Below, in pieces: positions 52,601 to 60,351 of a DNA stretch of 64,000 nucleotides. The notes beneath the pieces are model-generated. The model saw only the letters and a program-made list of their open reading frames with translations. It was not told where the DNA came from and did not search any database. The stretch is from HGM04593 sp045630965 (lineage in GTDB: Bacteria; Bacteroidota; Bacteroidia; Bacteroidales; Bacteroidaceae), in NCBI GenBank assembly GCA_045630965.1, contig JAZQTU010000031.1, positions 37,587 through 101,586 on the forward strand. Direction: 5' to 3'. The translations under genes were made by a program, and so were the position numbers. Numbering within the stretch: position 1 is the first letter of the stretch; the number at the start of each line of letters is the position of its first letter.

Positions 52601-53443
52601 GGCGGAGAAGAAGAGAGCAAAGTCATTACCCCAACCGGAGACACAGTGATTGAAGCATATTACGACACAGAAGGCATTATTGGTGTTGCATCCATTGGAG
52701 AGGCCGTAACGGAACTCGAAACAGGAGCATCGTATGTGATATATAACGCAAAGAATGAGACATCACGCAGCGGTTTCCTCAGCGTAGGCGCAGTGGGAGC
52801 AGGCATTACCACCACCAACGGCATAAGCGAGGCAAACCCCGGTTTTGTATGGAATTTCGAAGGCGACGGCAACCGCTTTACTGTAAAGAACAATTACGAC
52901 ATATACATACCACAGCTTTTACGCGGTTCATTGGTAAAAGGTGGCGACAGCCCCGAAACCTTCATATTCACATTCAATGCCGAGCAGAATACATGGAGTG
53001 TAAAGGGCACAAGCAACAACTACTATTGGAACGGTAATGCTGACAACACCTTCACCGGCTGGGACGACGGTCACCCGTTCATCATATACAGCTACAAGCC
53101 ACACCCCTATTTCACCGTTACTTACAAGTGCGTGGATGAGCTAGGCAATGAATTGGCAAGCGGTTCGCGCTATGTAAAGGGTGGCGACGCCTACACATTG
53201 CTTGCTCCTATAATGGATGAATACACTTTTGTAGAGTGCGATGCCGTATATGAGGAACTTGCCAACGTCAAGAAAAACATAGAACTGACACTTACATACT
53301 GTGAAAAGGCAACAGGCATTGGAAATGTATGCAACGAAGAGATTGTTTTACCCGGAGAGATTTATGACCTGCAGGGCAGAAAGATTACCGCCCCTCAAAA
53401 GGGAATATACATTAAGGAAGGTAAAAAGATTCTGATTAAATAA
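49604..53443 (+). CDS. Large secreted GH20 beta-hexosaminidase with accessory domains
   Basis: A 1279-residue secreted enzyme: signal peptide (VLVCLPMTIMADS), GH20b domain (about 25-155), GH20 barrel (about 160-540) with FHWHLTDDQGWRFEV and the catalytic Asp-Glu in HIGGDETP near residues 334-341. Two ricin-like beta modules follow from about 575 (TWYRIVTTATDTRAGRCIQL) and 755 (KFYRIINNTERFKGWTIYD), then two MucBP-like repeats (about 890-1020), a further module (about 1030-1170) and a C-terminal MucBP-like repeat. The tail IYDLQGRKITAPQKGIYI is shared with other secreted proteins here. The accessory domains suggest binding to mucin or another complex glycoprotein. Confidence 0.92.
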   Translation: MKRIIHSILMVLVCLPMTIMADSRINLTPLPMKMTVGNGDLTLPESFTISTGDLNNAMAEEATKFSKLFNEVTGYSVTVTSDNDAFIKMHKYTGNEAIGNEGYTLDITANGISIAANDAKGFYYAFQSIKKMLPANVMAEVKDDNITNYSLPIVSIVDAPRFEWRGFMLDVSRHYFTTDEIKRMIDVMAYYKMNRFHWHLTDDQGWRFEVKKYPRLTTVGATRNNSWSVDPEYGGYYINEPYGPYFYTQEECRDIVAYAAERHIEVVPEVEFPGHSCAVNAAYPEFSCWPDGAHSVQVNGGIFSDVLNVANPHAVQFVKDVIDEVIDVFPYHQIHIGGDETPISAWQGNAECQALMQKMGYSNIRELQSHFVREISDYVTAKEGDKKRTVIMWNESLTAGGTNEELIKGTNGMMMCWESGQVQPCARKAAEYGMNSVITPWGPYYINRKQSKDPGEPTGAGYGDDTVEATYNYVPVPADVPAELQKYYIGVQGTFWTEHVQSNYLLEYLALPRLIAIAETGWTPASKKNFSDFQQRITKDTLLLNYNNYEYGRHYILNGNNSDNGKVMPTPSTDESKTWYRIVTTATDTRAGRCIQLLREGMEIADKTGTAPANRLWNSEIIEDESNAGYDYQQWAFMQDPANPEHWAIVNKAKPNGSVKGTPTAENNTGRWDYDDNNRHYDFIFGDKAYAKNGSNYNYSIRSQKVSNGNMCLNYAGPGQNHSINLWSDPADGNGGIWEFRPVEAQDAEIEINYPVEGKFYRIINNTERFKGWTIYDNNDGKVTAAKQQYGADIWVLTDCETTAAGQTFKLQNTTTGLYISSNTAPIALGNNGVTLTNVYNTKSGDFSIRMGEEALCPTPERAATNPNTLGKGGIYPQGTGWIFEEAYPVCYVCIDENGNLIKVDYQAATAGKPFTAVAPAIENYEIQKYEDTGSADAPVLENVTESRIVNVTYKRVSNSITYRCYTLDGNHIADYTTLCIIGENHTVKYPELDFFTLVGGEEESKVITPTGDTVIEAYYDTEGIIGVASIGEAVTELETGASYVIYNAKNETSRSGFLSVGAVGAGITTTNGISEANPGFVWNFEGDGNRFTVKNNYDIYIPQLLRGSLVKGGDSPETFIFTFNAEQNTWSVKGTSNNYYWNGNADNTFTGWDDGHPFIIYSYKPHPYFTVTYKCVDELGNELASGSRYVKGGDAYTLLAPIMDEYTFVECDAVYEELANVKKNIELTLTYCEKATGIGNVCNEEIVLPGEIYDLQGRKITAPQKGIYIKEGKKILIK

Positions 53444-53511
53444 ATTACAAGTAAACAACCGCGTATAATGTAGGGGTAGGGTTAGCCTACCCCAGAATAG
53501 AGAACAAATAT

Positions 53512-53766
53512 ATGAAAACCATTACATACCGTACACAGGGAACATGTTCCCGCTTTATTGAAGTAACCGGTGAAAACGGCATAGTAGCAGATGTGAAATT
53601 CTTTGGCGGTTGCGATGGCAACCTGCAAGGAATAAGCAAACTTGTAAAGGGAATGAAATACGAAGATGTAATTGCACGCCTCAAGGGTATCAGTTGCAAC
53701 GGCAAACCTACATCATGCCCCGACCAGTTATGTCGCGCAATAGAAGAACTGATGAACCAGGAATAA
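53512..53766 (+). CDS. TSCPD-domain protein (TIGR03905-like)
   Basis: An 84-residue cytosolic protein matching the small TSCPD family: TCSRFIEVTGENGIVADVKF, FFGGCDGNLQGISKLVKGM and the TSCPDQLCRAIEELM signature near the C-terminus. The family is related to a domain of vitamin B12-dependent ribonucleotide reductase, and its own role is unknown. It starts a four-gene operon with FKBP, MATE and prmA (gaps of 12, 9 and 12 bases). Confidence 0.88.
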   Translation: MKTITYRTQGTCSRFIEVTGENGIVADVKFFGGCDGNLQGISKLVKGMKYEDVIARLKGISCNGKPTSCPDQLCRAIEELMNQE

Positions 53767-53778
53767 CTCCAACGCATC

Positions 53779-54192
53779 ATGGCAAAAAAAGTAAAGAACA
53801 ACGAATACAAGATAAAGAACGAAGCCTTCATGCAGGCTTTGCGTGACGGCGAGGAGGAGTTGCTTGAAATTTCTCAAGGCGTACTTGTAAAAATCATTGA
53901 GAGCGGTGACGGCGACCGTTGCCCTCGCAACAACAATGTGGTGACAGTGCATTACAAAGGCAGCCTTATCAGCGGCAAAGTGTTTGACAACAGTTGGGAA
54001 CGCGGTTACCCCGAAGCATTCCGCCTGAACGACCTCATCGTGGGTTGGCAGATAGCTCTGACACAGATGCATGTAGGCGACCACTGGATGGTATATATTC
54101 CATACGAAGTAGGTTACGGCACACGTACTAACGGCCCTATCCCGGCATATTCAACACTGATATTCGAGGTTAAACTGGTTGCTATAATGTAA
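53779..54192 (+). CDS. FKBP-type peptidyl-prolyl cis-trans isomerase
   Basis: A 137-residue cytosolic isomerase with the FKBP core NVVTVHYKGSLISGKVFDNS, VGWQIALTQMHVGDHWMVYI and YGTRTNGPIPAYSTLIFEVKL. There is no signal peptide, so it acts in the cytosol, unlike many Bacteroidota FKBPs. The N-terminal 30 residues are basic. It is the second gene of the TSCPD operon. Confidence 0.92.
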   Translation: MAKKVKNNEYKIKNEAFMQALRDGEEELLEISQGVLVKIIESGDGDRCPRNNNVVTVHYKGSLISGKVFDNSWERGYPEAFRLNDLIVGWQIALTQMHVGDHWMVYIPYEVGYGTRTNGPIPAYSTLIFEVKLVAIM

Positions 54193-54201
54193 TATCAGGA
54201 G

Positions 54202-55527
54202 ATGAAAACCTACCGCGAACATTACAAGGAACTGTTGAAACTTGGACTGCCTATAATCGTCGGGCAGTTGGGTGTTATACTCGTATCCTTTGCCGACACT
54301 TTCATGGTAGGTTGGCATGGAACCAAAGACCTTGCAGCAGCAAGTTTCGTAAACAACGTTTTCAACCTCGCAATTATCTTTGCCATAGGATTCTCTTATG
54401 GTTTGACCCCCATTGTAGGAAAATTGTTTGGCGAGGGGAAACAGAAAGAGGCCGGTGTGGTACTGAAAAACGCACTGCTCTCCAATGGTGTCATGTCACT
54501 CCTGGTGATTGCCGCAATGGGCATATTATACAAGAACATAGACCGTTTGGGACAGCCTGAAGAACTATTGCCGCTTATACGTCCCTACTTTATAGTGTTG
54601 CTCCTATCATTGCCTTTTGCGATGATGTTCAATGCCTGCAAACAGTTCATCGACAGCATCACAGACACAAAGACAGCAATGTGGATAATGCTGTCAGGCA
54701 ATGTTATAAATATCGTAGGTAACTACTTGCTTATCTTTGGTAAATGCGGATTTCCCGAATTGGGACTCCTTGGCGCCGGTATAGCGACAGTGCTGTCACG
54801 CATGGCGATGCTGGCATTTGCCCTGACTGTATTCCTGCGAAGCAGACGGTACCGCACATATATGCAGGGTTTCTTCGGTGGAAAGATTACTGCAACAGAA
54901 CAGAAGAGACTCAACAGACTTGGCTTGCCTGTTGCATTGCAGATGGGTATGGAGACTGCGTCGTTCAGCCTTGCTACAATAATGGTCGGATGGATTGGAA
55001 CAAATGCACTTGCAGCCCATCAGATAATGTGTACGGTGGGACAGTTGGGATTTATGATATATTACGGCATGGCGGCGGCTGTTGCTGTAAAGACAAGCAA
55101 CTACAACGGTTGCGGTGACACGGGCAACATACGACGCGCGGCAAGTGCCGGTTTCAACATCATACTGATAATGGCTGTTTTTGCCTCAATAACTGTTTAC
55201 CTTGTACGCAACCACATCGGGTATATGTTCACAGATGAGAAAGAGGTTGCCATGCTTGTAGCCCAGCTCATTTTGCCGTTCATGCTGTACCAGTTCGGTG
55301 ACGGACTGCAATGCAATTATTCAAATGCCCTGCGAGGTATTGCCGATGTGAAGCCTGTTATGAAATATGCTTTTGTATCATATATAATGGTGCTTTTGCC
55401 GCTGGGATACCTGTTCGCTTTTACATTAGGATGGGGACTTATGGGAATATGGATGTCGTTCCCGTTCGGGCTGACAATGGCAGGAGCAATGTTCTACTTC
55501 AGATTCATGTCAAAGACAAAAATATAA
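54202..55527 (+). CDS. MATE-family efflux transporter
   Basis: A 441-residue inner-membrane protein with twelve predicted transmembrane helices in two halves. The N-terminal LPIIVGQLGVILVSFADTFM and LAAASFVNNVFNLAIIFAIG match the MatE repeat, repeated after about 230 residues (LPVALQMGMETASFSLATIM). It exports organic cations or drugs in exchange for sodium or protons; the substrate is unknown. Third gene of the operon with FKBP and prmA. Confidence 0.92.
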   Translation: MKTYREHYKELLKLGLPIIVGQLGVILVSFADTFMVGWHGTKDLAAASFVNNVFNLAIIFAIGFSYGLTPIVGKLFGEGKQKEAGVVLKNALLSNGVMSLLVIAAMGILYKNIDRLGQPEELLPLIRPYFIVLLLSLPFAMMFNACKQFIDSITDTKTAMWIMLSGNVINIVGNYLLIFGKCGFPELGLLGAGIATVLSRMAMLAFALTVFLRSRRYRTYMQGFFGGKITATEQKRLNRLGLPVALQMGMETASFSLATIMVGWIGTNALAAHQIMCTVGQLGFMIYYGMAAAVAVKTSNYNGCGDTGNIRRAASAGFNIILIMAVFASITVYLVRNHIGYMFTDEKEVAMLVAQLILPFMLYQFGDGLQCNYSNALRGIADVKPVMKYAFVSYIMVLLPLGYLFAFTLGWGLMGIWMSFPFGLTMAGAMFYFRFMSKTKI

Positions 55528-55539
55528 AAACAATATACC

Positions 55540-56388
55540 ATGAACGATTACACAAAAATACAATTTACTGTAACTCCCAATGAAGAGGTTGCTACAGACA
55601 TTCTTGCAGCATTGCTTGCCGAAGTAGGGTTCGAAAGTTTCGTACCGGGCGAAAACGGCATGGAGGCATATGTTCCCCACAGCCAGTATGACGATGCTGC
55701 AATTGCTGCTGTTGTTGAGAACTTTCCTTTGGAAGGGTATACAATAACATACGACAGCGAGTTCATCGAAGGCGAGGACTGGAATGCCGAATGGGAAAAG
55801 AACTATTTCCAGCCAATAGTATTGGGTGAAGAGTGTGTAATACACAGCACATTTCACACCGATGTTCCCAAAGCACGTTACGACATACTTATTGACCCAA
55901 AGATGGCATTCGGTACAGGATACCACCAGACCACATGCCACATGCTACGTGCCATACTAGCCAGTGATATGACAGGCAAGAGCGTACTTGACATGGGATG
56001 CGGAACAGCTTTGCTCGCAATACTGGCACGCAAGCACGGTGCTACCGATGTTGTAGCTATCGACATCGATGAGTTCGCATATGAGAATGCCAAAGAAAAT
56101 ATTTTTCTCAACGGGACACCCGATATCGATGTACGTCTTGGCGGAGCAGAAGCAATAAAGGCTGATGACAGTTTTGATTTTGTCATTGCCAACATAAACC
56201 GCAATATACTTCTAATGGACATGCACAATTATGTACGATGCATGCACCCCGGCTCACAGATATTCATCAGCGGATTCTACACCGATGACATGGATGTTCT
56301 AAAAGAGGAGGCAGCACGCAATGGATTGCGTTACATCGATTACGCCGAGGATAACAGATGGGCAATGATGCGTTTTGTAAAAGAGTAA
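55540..56388 (+). CDS. prmA: Ribosomal protein L11 methyltransferase
   Basis: SAM-dependent enzyme that methylates ribosomal protein L11. The 282-residue protein has an N-terminal L11-recognition domain (about 1-90) and a Rossmann methyltransferase domain: DPKMAFGTGYHQTTCHML, SVLDMGCGTALLAILARKHG, VVAIDID and FVIANINRNIL, the NxN-type substrate loop of PrmA. The stop is followed by a hairpin whose right arm holds the start codon of the next gene. Confidence 0.92.
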   Translation: MNDYTKIQFTVTPNEEVATDILAALLAEVGFESFVPGENGMEAYVPHSQYDDAAIAAVVENFPLEGYTITYDSEFIEGEDWNAEWEKNYFQPIVLGEECVIHSTFHTDVPKARYDILIDPKMAFGTGYHQTTCHMLRAILASDMTGKSVLDMGCGTALLAILARKHGATDVVAIDIDEFAYENAKENIFLNGTPDIDVRLGGAEAIKADDSFDFVIANINRNILLMDMHNYVRCMHPGSQIFISGFYTDDMDVLKEEAARNGLRYIDYAEDNRWAMMRFVKE

Positions 56389-56413
56389 CGACAACAGAAC
56401 ATATTACGCACAC

Positions 56414-56460
56414 ACTTTGTTCCATAATCAATTAGCAATTAAAAGATTATGGAACAAAGT
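56414..56460 (+). terminator. Terminator of prmA overlapping the SemiSWEET start codon
   Basis: A 16-bp perfect stem (ACTTTGTTCCATAATC with its complement) and a 15-base loop, followed by CTTTTTTATA. The right arm contains the ATG at 56449 and the first four codons of the downstream gene. Confidence 0.75.
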
Positions 56461-56772
56461 CTTTTTTATACAATTTGCGGTTATGTCGCAAGTATCGGTC
56501 TTATTCTGGGTTTTCTACCACAAGCTATTGCAACCATACGTACCCGCAACACCAAAGGTATAACCATCCCTACATTCCTTATGATGGCTGTCGGAGCATT
56601 CGCCTTTATGCTGCAAGGACTACTGCACCAACCGAACATCATCTGGTCGATGTTCCTGACAAATGCTGTTACATGCCTTTGCAGCTGTATTATATTCGTA
56701 ATAAAGATTTACAATGTCTTCATCAAAAAAGAGAAAAACAGTAAACATAATGAAAGATATTATAAAGCGTAA
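56449..56772 (+). CDS. SemiSWEET sugar transporter
   Basis: A 107-residue membrane protein with three transmembrane helices in the SemiSWEET/MtN3 arrangement: ICGYVASIGLILGFLPQAIA with the conserved Pro-Gln, the RTRNTKGITIPTFLMMAVG loop and helix, and NIIWSMFLTNAVTCLCSCII with the conserved Asn. It works as a homodimer and moves sugars across the inner membrane. The 5' end is buried in the prmA terminator hairpin. A basic tail (KKEKNSKHNERYYKA) extends beyond the usual family end. Confidence 0.9.
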   Translation: MEQSLFYTICGYVASIGLILGFLPQAIATIRTRNTKGITIPTFLMMAVGAFAFMLQGLLHQPNIIWSMFLTNAVTCLCSCIIFVIKIYNVFIKKEKNSKHNERYYKA

Positions 56773-56809
56773 ATATACCGACAGTTCACTATTCCAGGTA
56801 ACACTTCTC

Positions 56810-56871
56810 AAATAAAGATATAAAGGATGAAGGCTCCCACTTGGGAGCCTTCATCCTTTATATCTTTATTT
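56810..56871. terminator. Bidirectional terminator, 30-bp perfect stem
   Basis: A 30-bp perfect inverted repeat with a 2-base loop (CT), GC-rich core AAGGCTCCCA and AT-rich ends, between SemiSWEET and the convergent acyl-CoA synthetase gene. Its right arm reaches into the last codons of the acyl-CoA synthetase. Confidence 0.9.
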
Positions 56872-58551
56872 TTTATTCTTTTTTTCTTCCTCAACAGTAG
56901 GAGCCGAATCCTTATATTTGAAGCGTCGTATCTTTTGCGTTGCAGTCTTTTCAAAAGGCTCTTTCATCACCTCTACCGAACTTACCTGAGATGACTTGTT
57001 CACATTTTTATTGGTGATGCTGAGAATCTTGGCCTTCCACTTGTCTATATTCTCATAGATTTTATCCTCGCTCTCATTGTTCCACTCTATAAAATTCTCA
57101 ATTGGAGCAACAAGCGCCACAAGACGTCCGTTACGTTCAACGACAATGGATTCGCTTACGCCTTCAACATTGTTCAATACATTCTCAATCTCTTCGGGAT
57201 AGATATTTTCACCCGAAGGACCAAGAATCATATTGCTGTTACGTCCCTTGATATAGAAACGGCCTTTTGCATCCTGAACAGCGATGTCACTTGTACGGAA
57301 CCAACCGTCTTCGGTAAATACACTCTTTGTACGTACAGGATCTTTATAATAGCCAAGCATCACGTTCGGTCCTTTGGCTACTATTTCTCCTTCTCCGGTT
57401 TCCGGATTAACATTATGCAGTTTGAGCTTTACGTTGTAGACTGGATAACCGAATGTTCCCACACTTCTCCATCCCTTCATGGAATAGCCCAAAAGTGGTG
57501 AAGTTTCGGTCAAACCATAGCCTATGGCGTAAGGGAAACGGGCCTTGAGCAGGAATGCTTCCACTTCAGGGTCAAGCTTTGCGCCACCGATACCATAGAA
57601 AGAGATATGTCCACCGAATGTCTTTTTTAGCTTCATGCCGATGATACGACACATCAAGCCGTTCATATGTTCATTCATCCAGCGCAATGTACGGCTCTTT
57701 TCAATTGTCGGCAACACGCTGCCTTTATAGACCTTTTCAATAATCATGGGCACAGTAAGCATTGTTGTCGGCTTGACAATCTTCATAGCCTTAAGCAGCA
57801 ATGATGCTACAGGAGGCTTTGGAAGGTAATAGACCGAAGAACCTGTGTACATAGGATAGAGCATACCAAGGGTCATCTCCAGCGTATGTGCCATTGGGAG
57901 AATTGAGAGCCAGCGGTCTTTTTCATTTCTTTTGCATGAATGATAACAGGTGATAACATTCGAAGCAAGGTTACGATGACTGAGCACCACACCCTTTGCA
58001 CTTCCTGTAGTTCCCGATGTGTATATGATTGTAGCAATGTCATCCGGTGTCGGGTTCGATGTCTTGCCGTCACAGGTAAATTTGTCATCATCGGACTTAA
58101 GTACATCGAATGAATCCAATTCAATCACCAGTGTCATCTTTTCCATGACTTCCGGCGCTATTTTACCTGCAAGCCTCTTTGATACAAAAATCACCTTGCT
58201 TTCGGAGTGATTGATTATGTTTGTAACCTCGTTCTCCGAACTGTCAGGCAGAATGGGTATGGAGATTCTACCGAATGCTACTGTAGAGAAGAATGCTACA
58301 GACCAGTTAGGCATGCTCTGCGAAAGAATTGCGACCTTGTCACCGGTTCCAATACCATACTGTGTCAATTTCTTTGAGAGAGCATCACATTCACTCTTGA
58401 ATGAAGCATAAGTATAACTGCCCTCCTTTGTGTCGTACCATTGAGTGTATGTTCTCTTTGAATATACCGTTGTTGAATATTCATATAGTTTCGAGAGAGT
58501 ATCGATATACTTCTCGCGCATCTTCTGCATACGTCTGTAAAGTTGTTTCAT
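56866..58551 (-). CDS. AMP-binding long-chain acyl-CoA synthetase-like enzyme
   Basis: An ANL-superfamily adenylating enzyme of about 561 residues activating a fatty acid or other carboxylate. The P-loop motif ATIIYTSGTTGSAKGVVLSH, GYGLTETSPLLGYS and the hinge region GWFRTSDIAVQDAKGRFYIK are intact, and ILGPSGENIYPEEIENVLN is typical of long-chain acyl-CoA synthetases. The frame is open to an ATG at 58599, but a TAATTTGC promoter-like element (58607-58614) would leave almost no leader there. The ATG at 58551 (MKQLYRRMQK) is therefore preferred. The very basic C-terminus (RRFKYKDSAPTVEEEKKNKK) is unusual. Confidence 0.87.
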   Translation of the reverse strand: MKQLYRRMQKMREKYIDTLSKLYEYSTTVYSKRTYTQWYDTKEGSYTYASFKSECDALSKKLTQYGIGTGDKVAILSQSMPNWSVAFFSTVAFGRISIPILPDSSENEVTNIINHSESKVIFVSKRLAGKIAPEVMEKMTLVIELDSFDVLKSDDDKFTCDGKTSNPTPDDIATIIYTSGTTGSAKGVVLSHRNLASNVITCYHSCKRNEKDRWLSILPMAHTLEMTLGMLYPMYTGSSVYYLPKPPVASLLLKAMKIVKPTTMLTVPMIIEKVYKGSVLPTIEKSRTLRWMNEHMNGLMCRIIGMKLKKTFGGHISFYGIGGAKLDPEVEAFLLKARFPYAIGYGLTETSPLLGYSMKGWRSVGTFGYPVYNVKLKLHNVNPETGEGEIVAKGPNVMLGYYKDPVRTKSVFTEDGWFRTSDIAVQDAKGRFYIKGRNSNMILGPSGENIYPEEIENVLNNVEGVSESIVVERNGRLVALVAPIENFIEWNNESEDKIYENIDKWKAKILSITNKNVNKSSQVSSVEVMKEPFEKTATQKIRRFKYKDSAPTVEEEKKNKK

Positions 58552-58665
58552 AGTATATTGATTAATCTTTTGGTATTCCGGTCCGCTCTGAAAATACATT
58601 TTCGTTGCAAATTAATAAAAATGTCTCAGATATGAAAATATTACATAAAATTAGTAACACCGTTA

Positions 58666-59369
58666 TCAGCGCAGAGCTACACTTGCATCCGTGATTGAGC
58701 ACGCAATCAGTTCATGCCCCAAAGCATTCGGATGGATTCCGTCACTGCAAAGCAATGCCCTAACATCACCTTCGTACTGTTCAAACGGAGTTGTTATATC
58801 GATTATAGAGGTCCCTGTCAATTTGGATATTTCAAAAAGCGCCTTATTGTACATGTCATGCCAACGGGTTATTATACCGACATCGCCACCGAGCCATTTA
58901 AGTATATTCGTTTTCTGTACATCGTCCATAAAACGGCTGATGAATGAGAAATAAGCTTCAGAATGTATCGGTGGAAGAGATAATATCACAGGTTTCGAAC
59001 CTAAAGCACGTACCTTCTCTATCAAGACAAAAAATTGCTCTTTGAAAGAATAGAGGATTGTTTTGGGAGAATGCTCCGTATCAGGATTGTCAGCAATCAT
59101 TTTCCAATCAAAGTCACAGTCATTTCCACCGAATTCAAGAAAGGTGACATCGGAGGATGATATTTCGTCGGAATGACGCTCAATCACATTATGTCCGAAA
59201 CCTATTGTGCATCCGAACTTGGCATAATTCCTTATGCATAGATCGAGTTTATCACTTATTATACCAATAAAGTTCTGCTTGAGTATAGAATATCTGTTCT
59301 GTTCTCTTCATTCAACACAACTCCTTTTGTCAGAGAGTCACCAAGTGCTGCTATACGTATCTGTTCCAT
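58666..59369 (-). pseudogene. SGNH/GDSL hydrolase gene broken by a 5-bp tandem duplication
   Basis: The start MEQIRIAALGDSLTKGVVLN is at 59369 with the catalytic GDSL Ser12. After NEENR the frame is shifted and stops 36 codons from the start. Removing one copy of a tandem AGAAC pair (59296-59305 on the plus strand as GTTCT-GTTCT) restores one open frame of 232 codons: ..NEENRYSILKQNFIGIIS.. through FLEFGGNDCDF and the catalytic SDGIHPN near the end. All four SGNH blocks are therefore present. The lesion could be a recent mutation, a reversible slippage switch or a sequencing error. It is followed downstream by the acyl-CoA synthetase, so a lipase/esterase-type role is plausible. Confidence 0.8.
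59296..59305 (-). repeat. 5-bp tandem duplication causing the frameshift
   Basis: GTTCT occurs twice in tandem (AGAAC-AGAAC in coding orientation). The net +5 bases put the rest of the GDSL gene out of frame. Confidence 0.85.
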
Positions 59370-59391
59370 TTGTATGTTTTTAATTCGCCTG

Positions 59392-59399
59392 CAAAATTA
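59392..59399 (-). promoter_or_regulatory. -7 promoter element for the GDSL gene
   Basis: TAATTTTG on the minus strand, 23 bases upstream of the ATG at 59369. Its intactness supports recent rather than old inactivation of the gene. Confidence 0.5.
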
Positions 59400-59511
59400 C
59401 ACTACTCGGCAGAAAGGGAATAATTTTAGTCACAGGGACAAACGTTTGATGAAATAACCTTAATATTCAGGGATAAAACAACAGTTTTAGGGATTAATGA
59501 CAATTTATTCT

Positions 59512-59519
59512 TATATTTG
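59512..59519 (+). promoter_or_regulatory. -7 promoter element for the LytTR regulator gene
   Basis: TATATTTG, 22 bases before the ATG at 59541, in a divergent gap with the GDSL gene. Confidence 0.55.
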
Positions 59520-59540
59520 TCCCTACAAAATATATAATAT

Positions 59541-60347
59541 ATGAGTGCAAATAAAAACAGGATAGTCGGTGGCGTATCAACGATACTACATTCACTGGCA
59601 GTACCTCTATTCATCCTTTTCTTCATTATATTCTACAGGCCACGCAGAATATACGAACTGTTGAACATGGAGAATGCAAGCTTTACATTCAATGTAACAA
59701 TACTGTTCTGCATAATACTTGTATCCGTTTCCATTACACGTGGCTGGCTATACCTGATAGGCAGACACCGGAACATCACAAAGCAGATATACGTGGCATG
59801 GTGTGTATGTGAAACCGTGATAGCATCACTATTTTCAGCACTCTACACCACACTGATACTGAAAGAACCAGTACCTTTCTACGAGACAGCCGGAACAATG
59901 ATGGTATTGATTGCAACAGCAGGAATATATCCATACCTTTTTCTTTGGCTGGAATTCGAATTGCATTCAAGAGATAACGACAGAATGGAAACAACAGACA
60001 ACAGTTCACTGCTACGTTTCTACGACGAATACAAGAAACTGCGCTTTATAATAGCTCCCGAAGCAGTAATATTTATAAAGTCGGAGGAGAATTATGTACA
60101 GATACACTACATGGACAAGGAAAAAACAAAGAAGTTTACCTTACGTTCTTCAATGAAAGCTTTGGAGAGCACCCTGGCCAAGCATAGCCTGGTACGTTGT
60201 CACAGATCATATTTCATTAACCCGGCATATATAAAGATTATACACAGGAACAGCAGCGGACTCATTGTAGCCGACTTAAAACAGGAACAATTCGAGAGTA
60301 TTCCCATTTCAAGGAAATACCACGATGAGATAACAAAACTCTTGTAA
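59541..60347 (+). CDS. Membrane-anchored LytTR transcriptional regulator
   Basis: A 268-residue protein with four predicted transmembrane helices in residues about 15-145 (ILFFIIFY, TILFCIILVSVSITRGWLY, CETVIASLFSALYTTLIL, MMVLIATAGIYPYLFLWL). A C-terminal LytTR DNA-binding domain spans about 165-268: VIFIKSEENYVQIHYMDKEK, TLRSSMKALESTLAKHSLVR, CHRSYFINPAYI. Such one-component membrane LytTR proteins sense envelope or small-molecule signals and bind direct repeats. Its targets are unknown; it is divergent from the broken GDSL gene and convergent with the radical SAM gene. Confidence 0.88.
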   Translation: MSANKNRIVGGVSTILHSLAVPLFILFFIIFYRPRRIYELLNMENASFTFNVTILFCIILVSVSITRGWLYLIGRHRNITKQIYVAWCVCETVIASLFSALYTTLILKEPVPFYETAGTMMVLIATAGIYPYLFLWLEFELHSRDNDRMETTDNSSLLRFYDEYKKLRFIIAPEAVIFIKSEENYVQIHYMDKEKTKKFTLRSSMKALESTLAKHSLVRCHRSYFINPAYIKIIHRNSSGLIVADLKQEQFESIPISRKYHDEITKLL

Positions 60348-60351
60348 GATA

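Noticed and set aside
53473..53493. Terminator after the large GH20 gene
   Set aside because: GGGGTAGG and its complement form an 8-bp stem, but there is no T-tract and it lies just before the TSCPD operon start; too weak to call.
58552..58599. Start of the acyl-CoA synthetase at 58599
   Set aside because: The -7 element at 58607-58614 would place transcription start at or inside this codon; the internal ATG at 58551 is more likely, though leaderless translation cannot be excluded.
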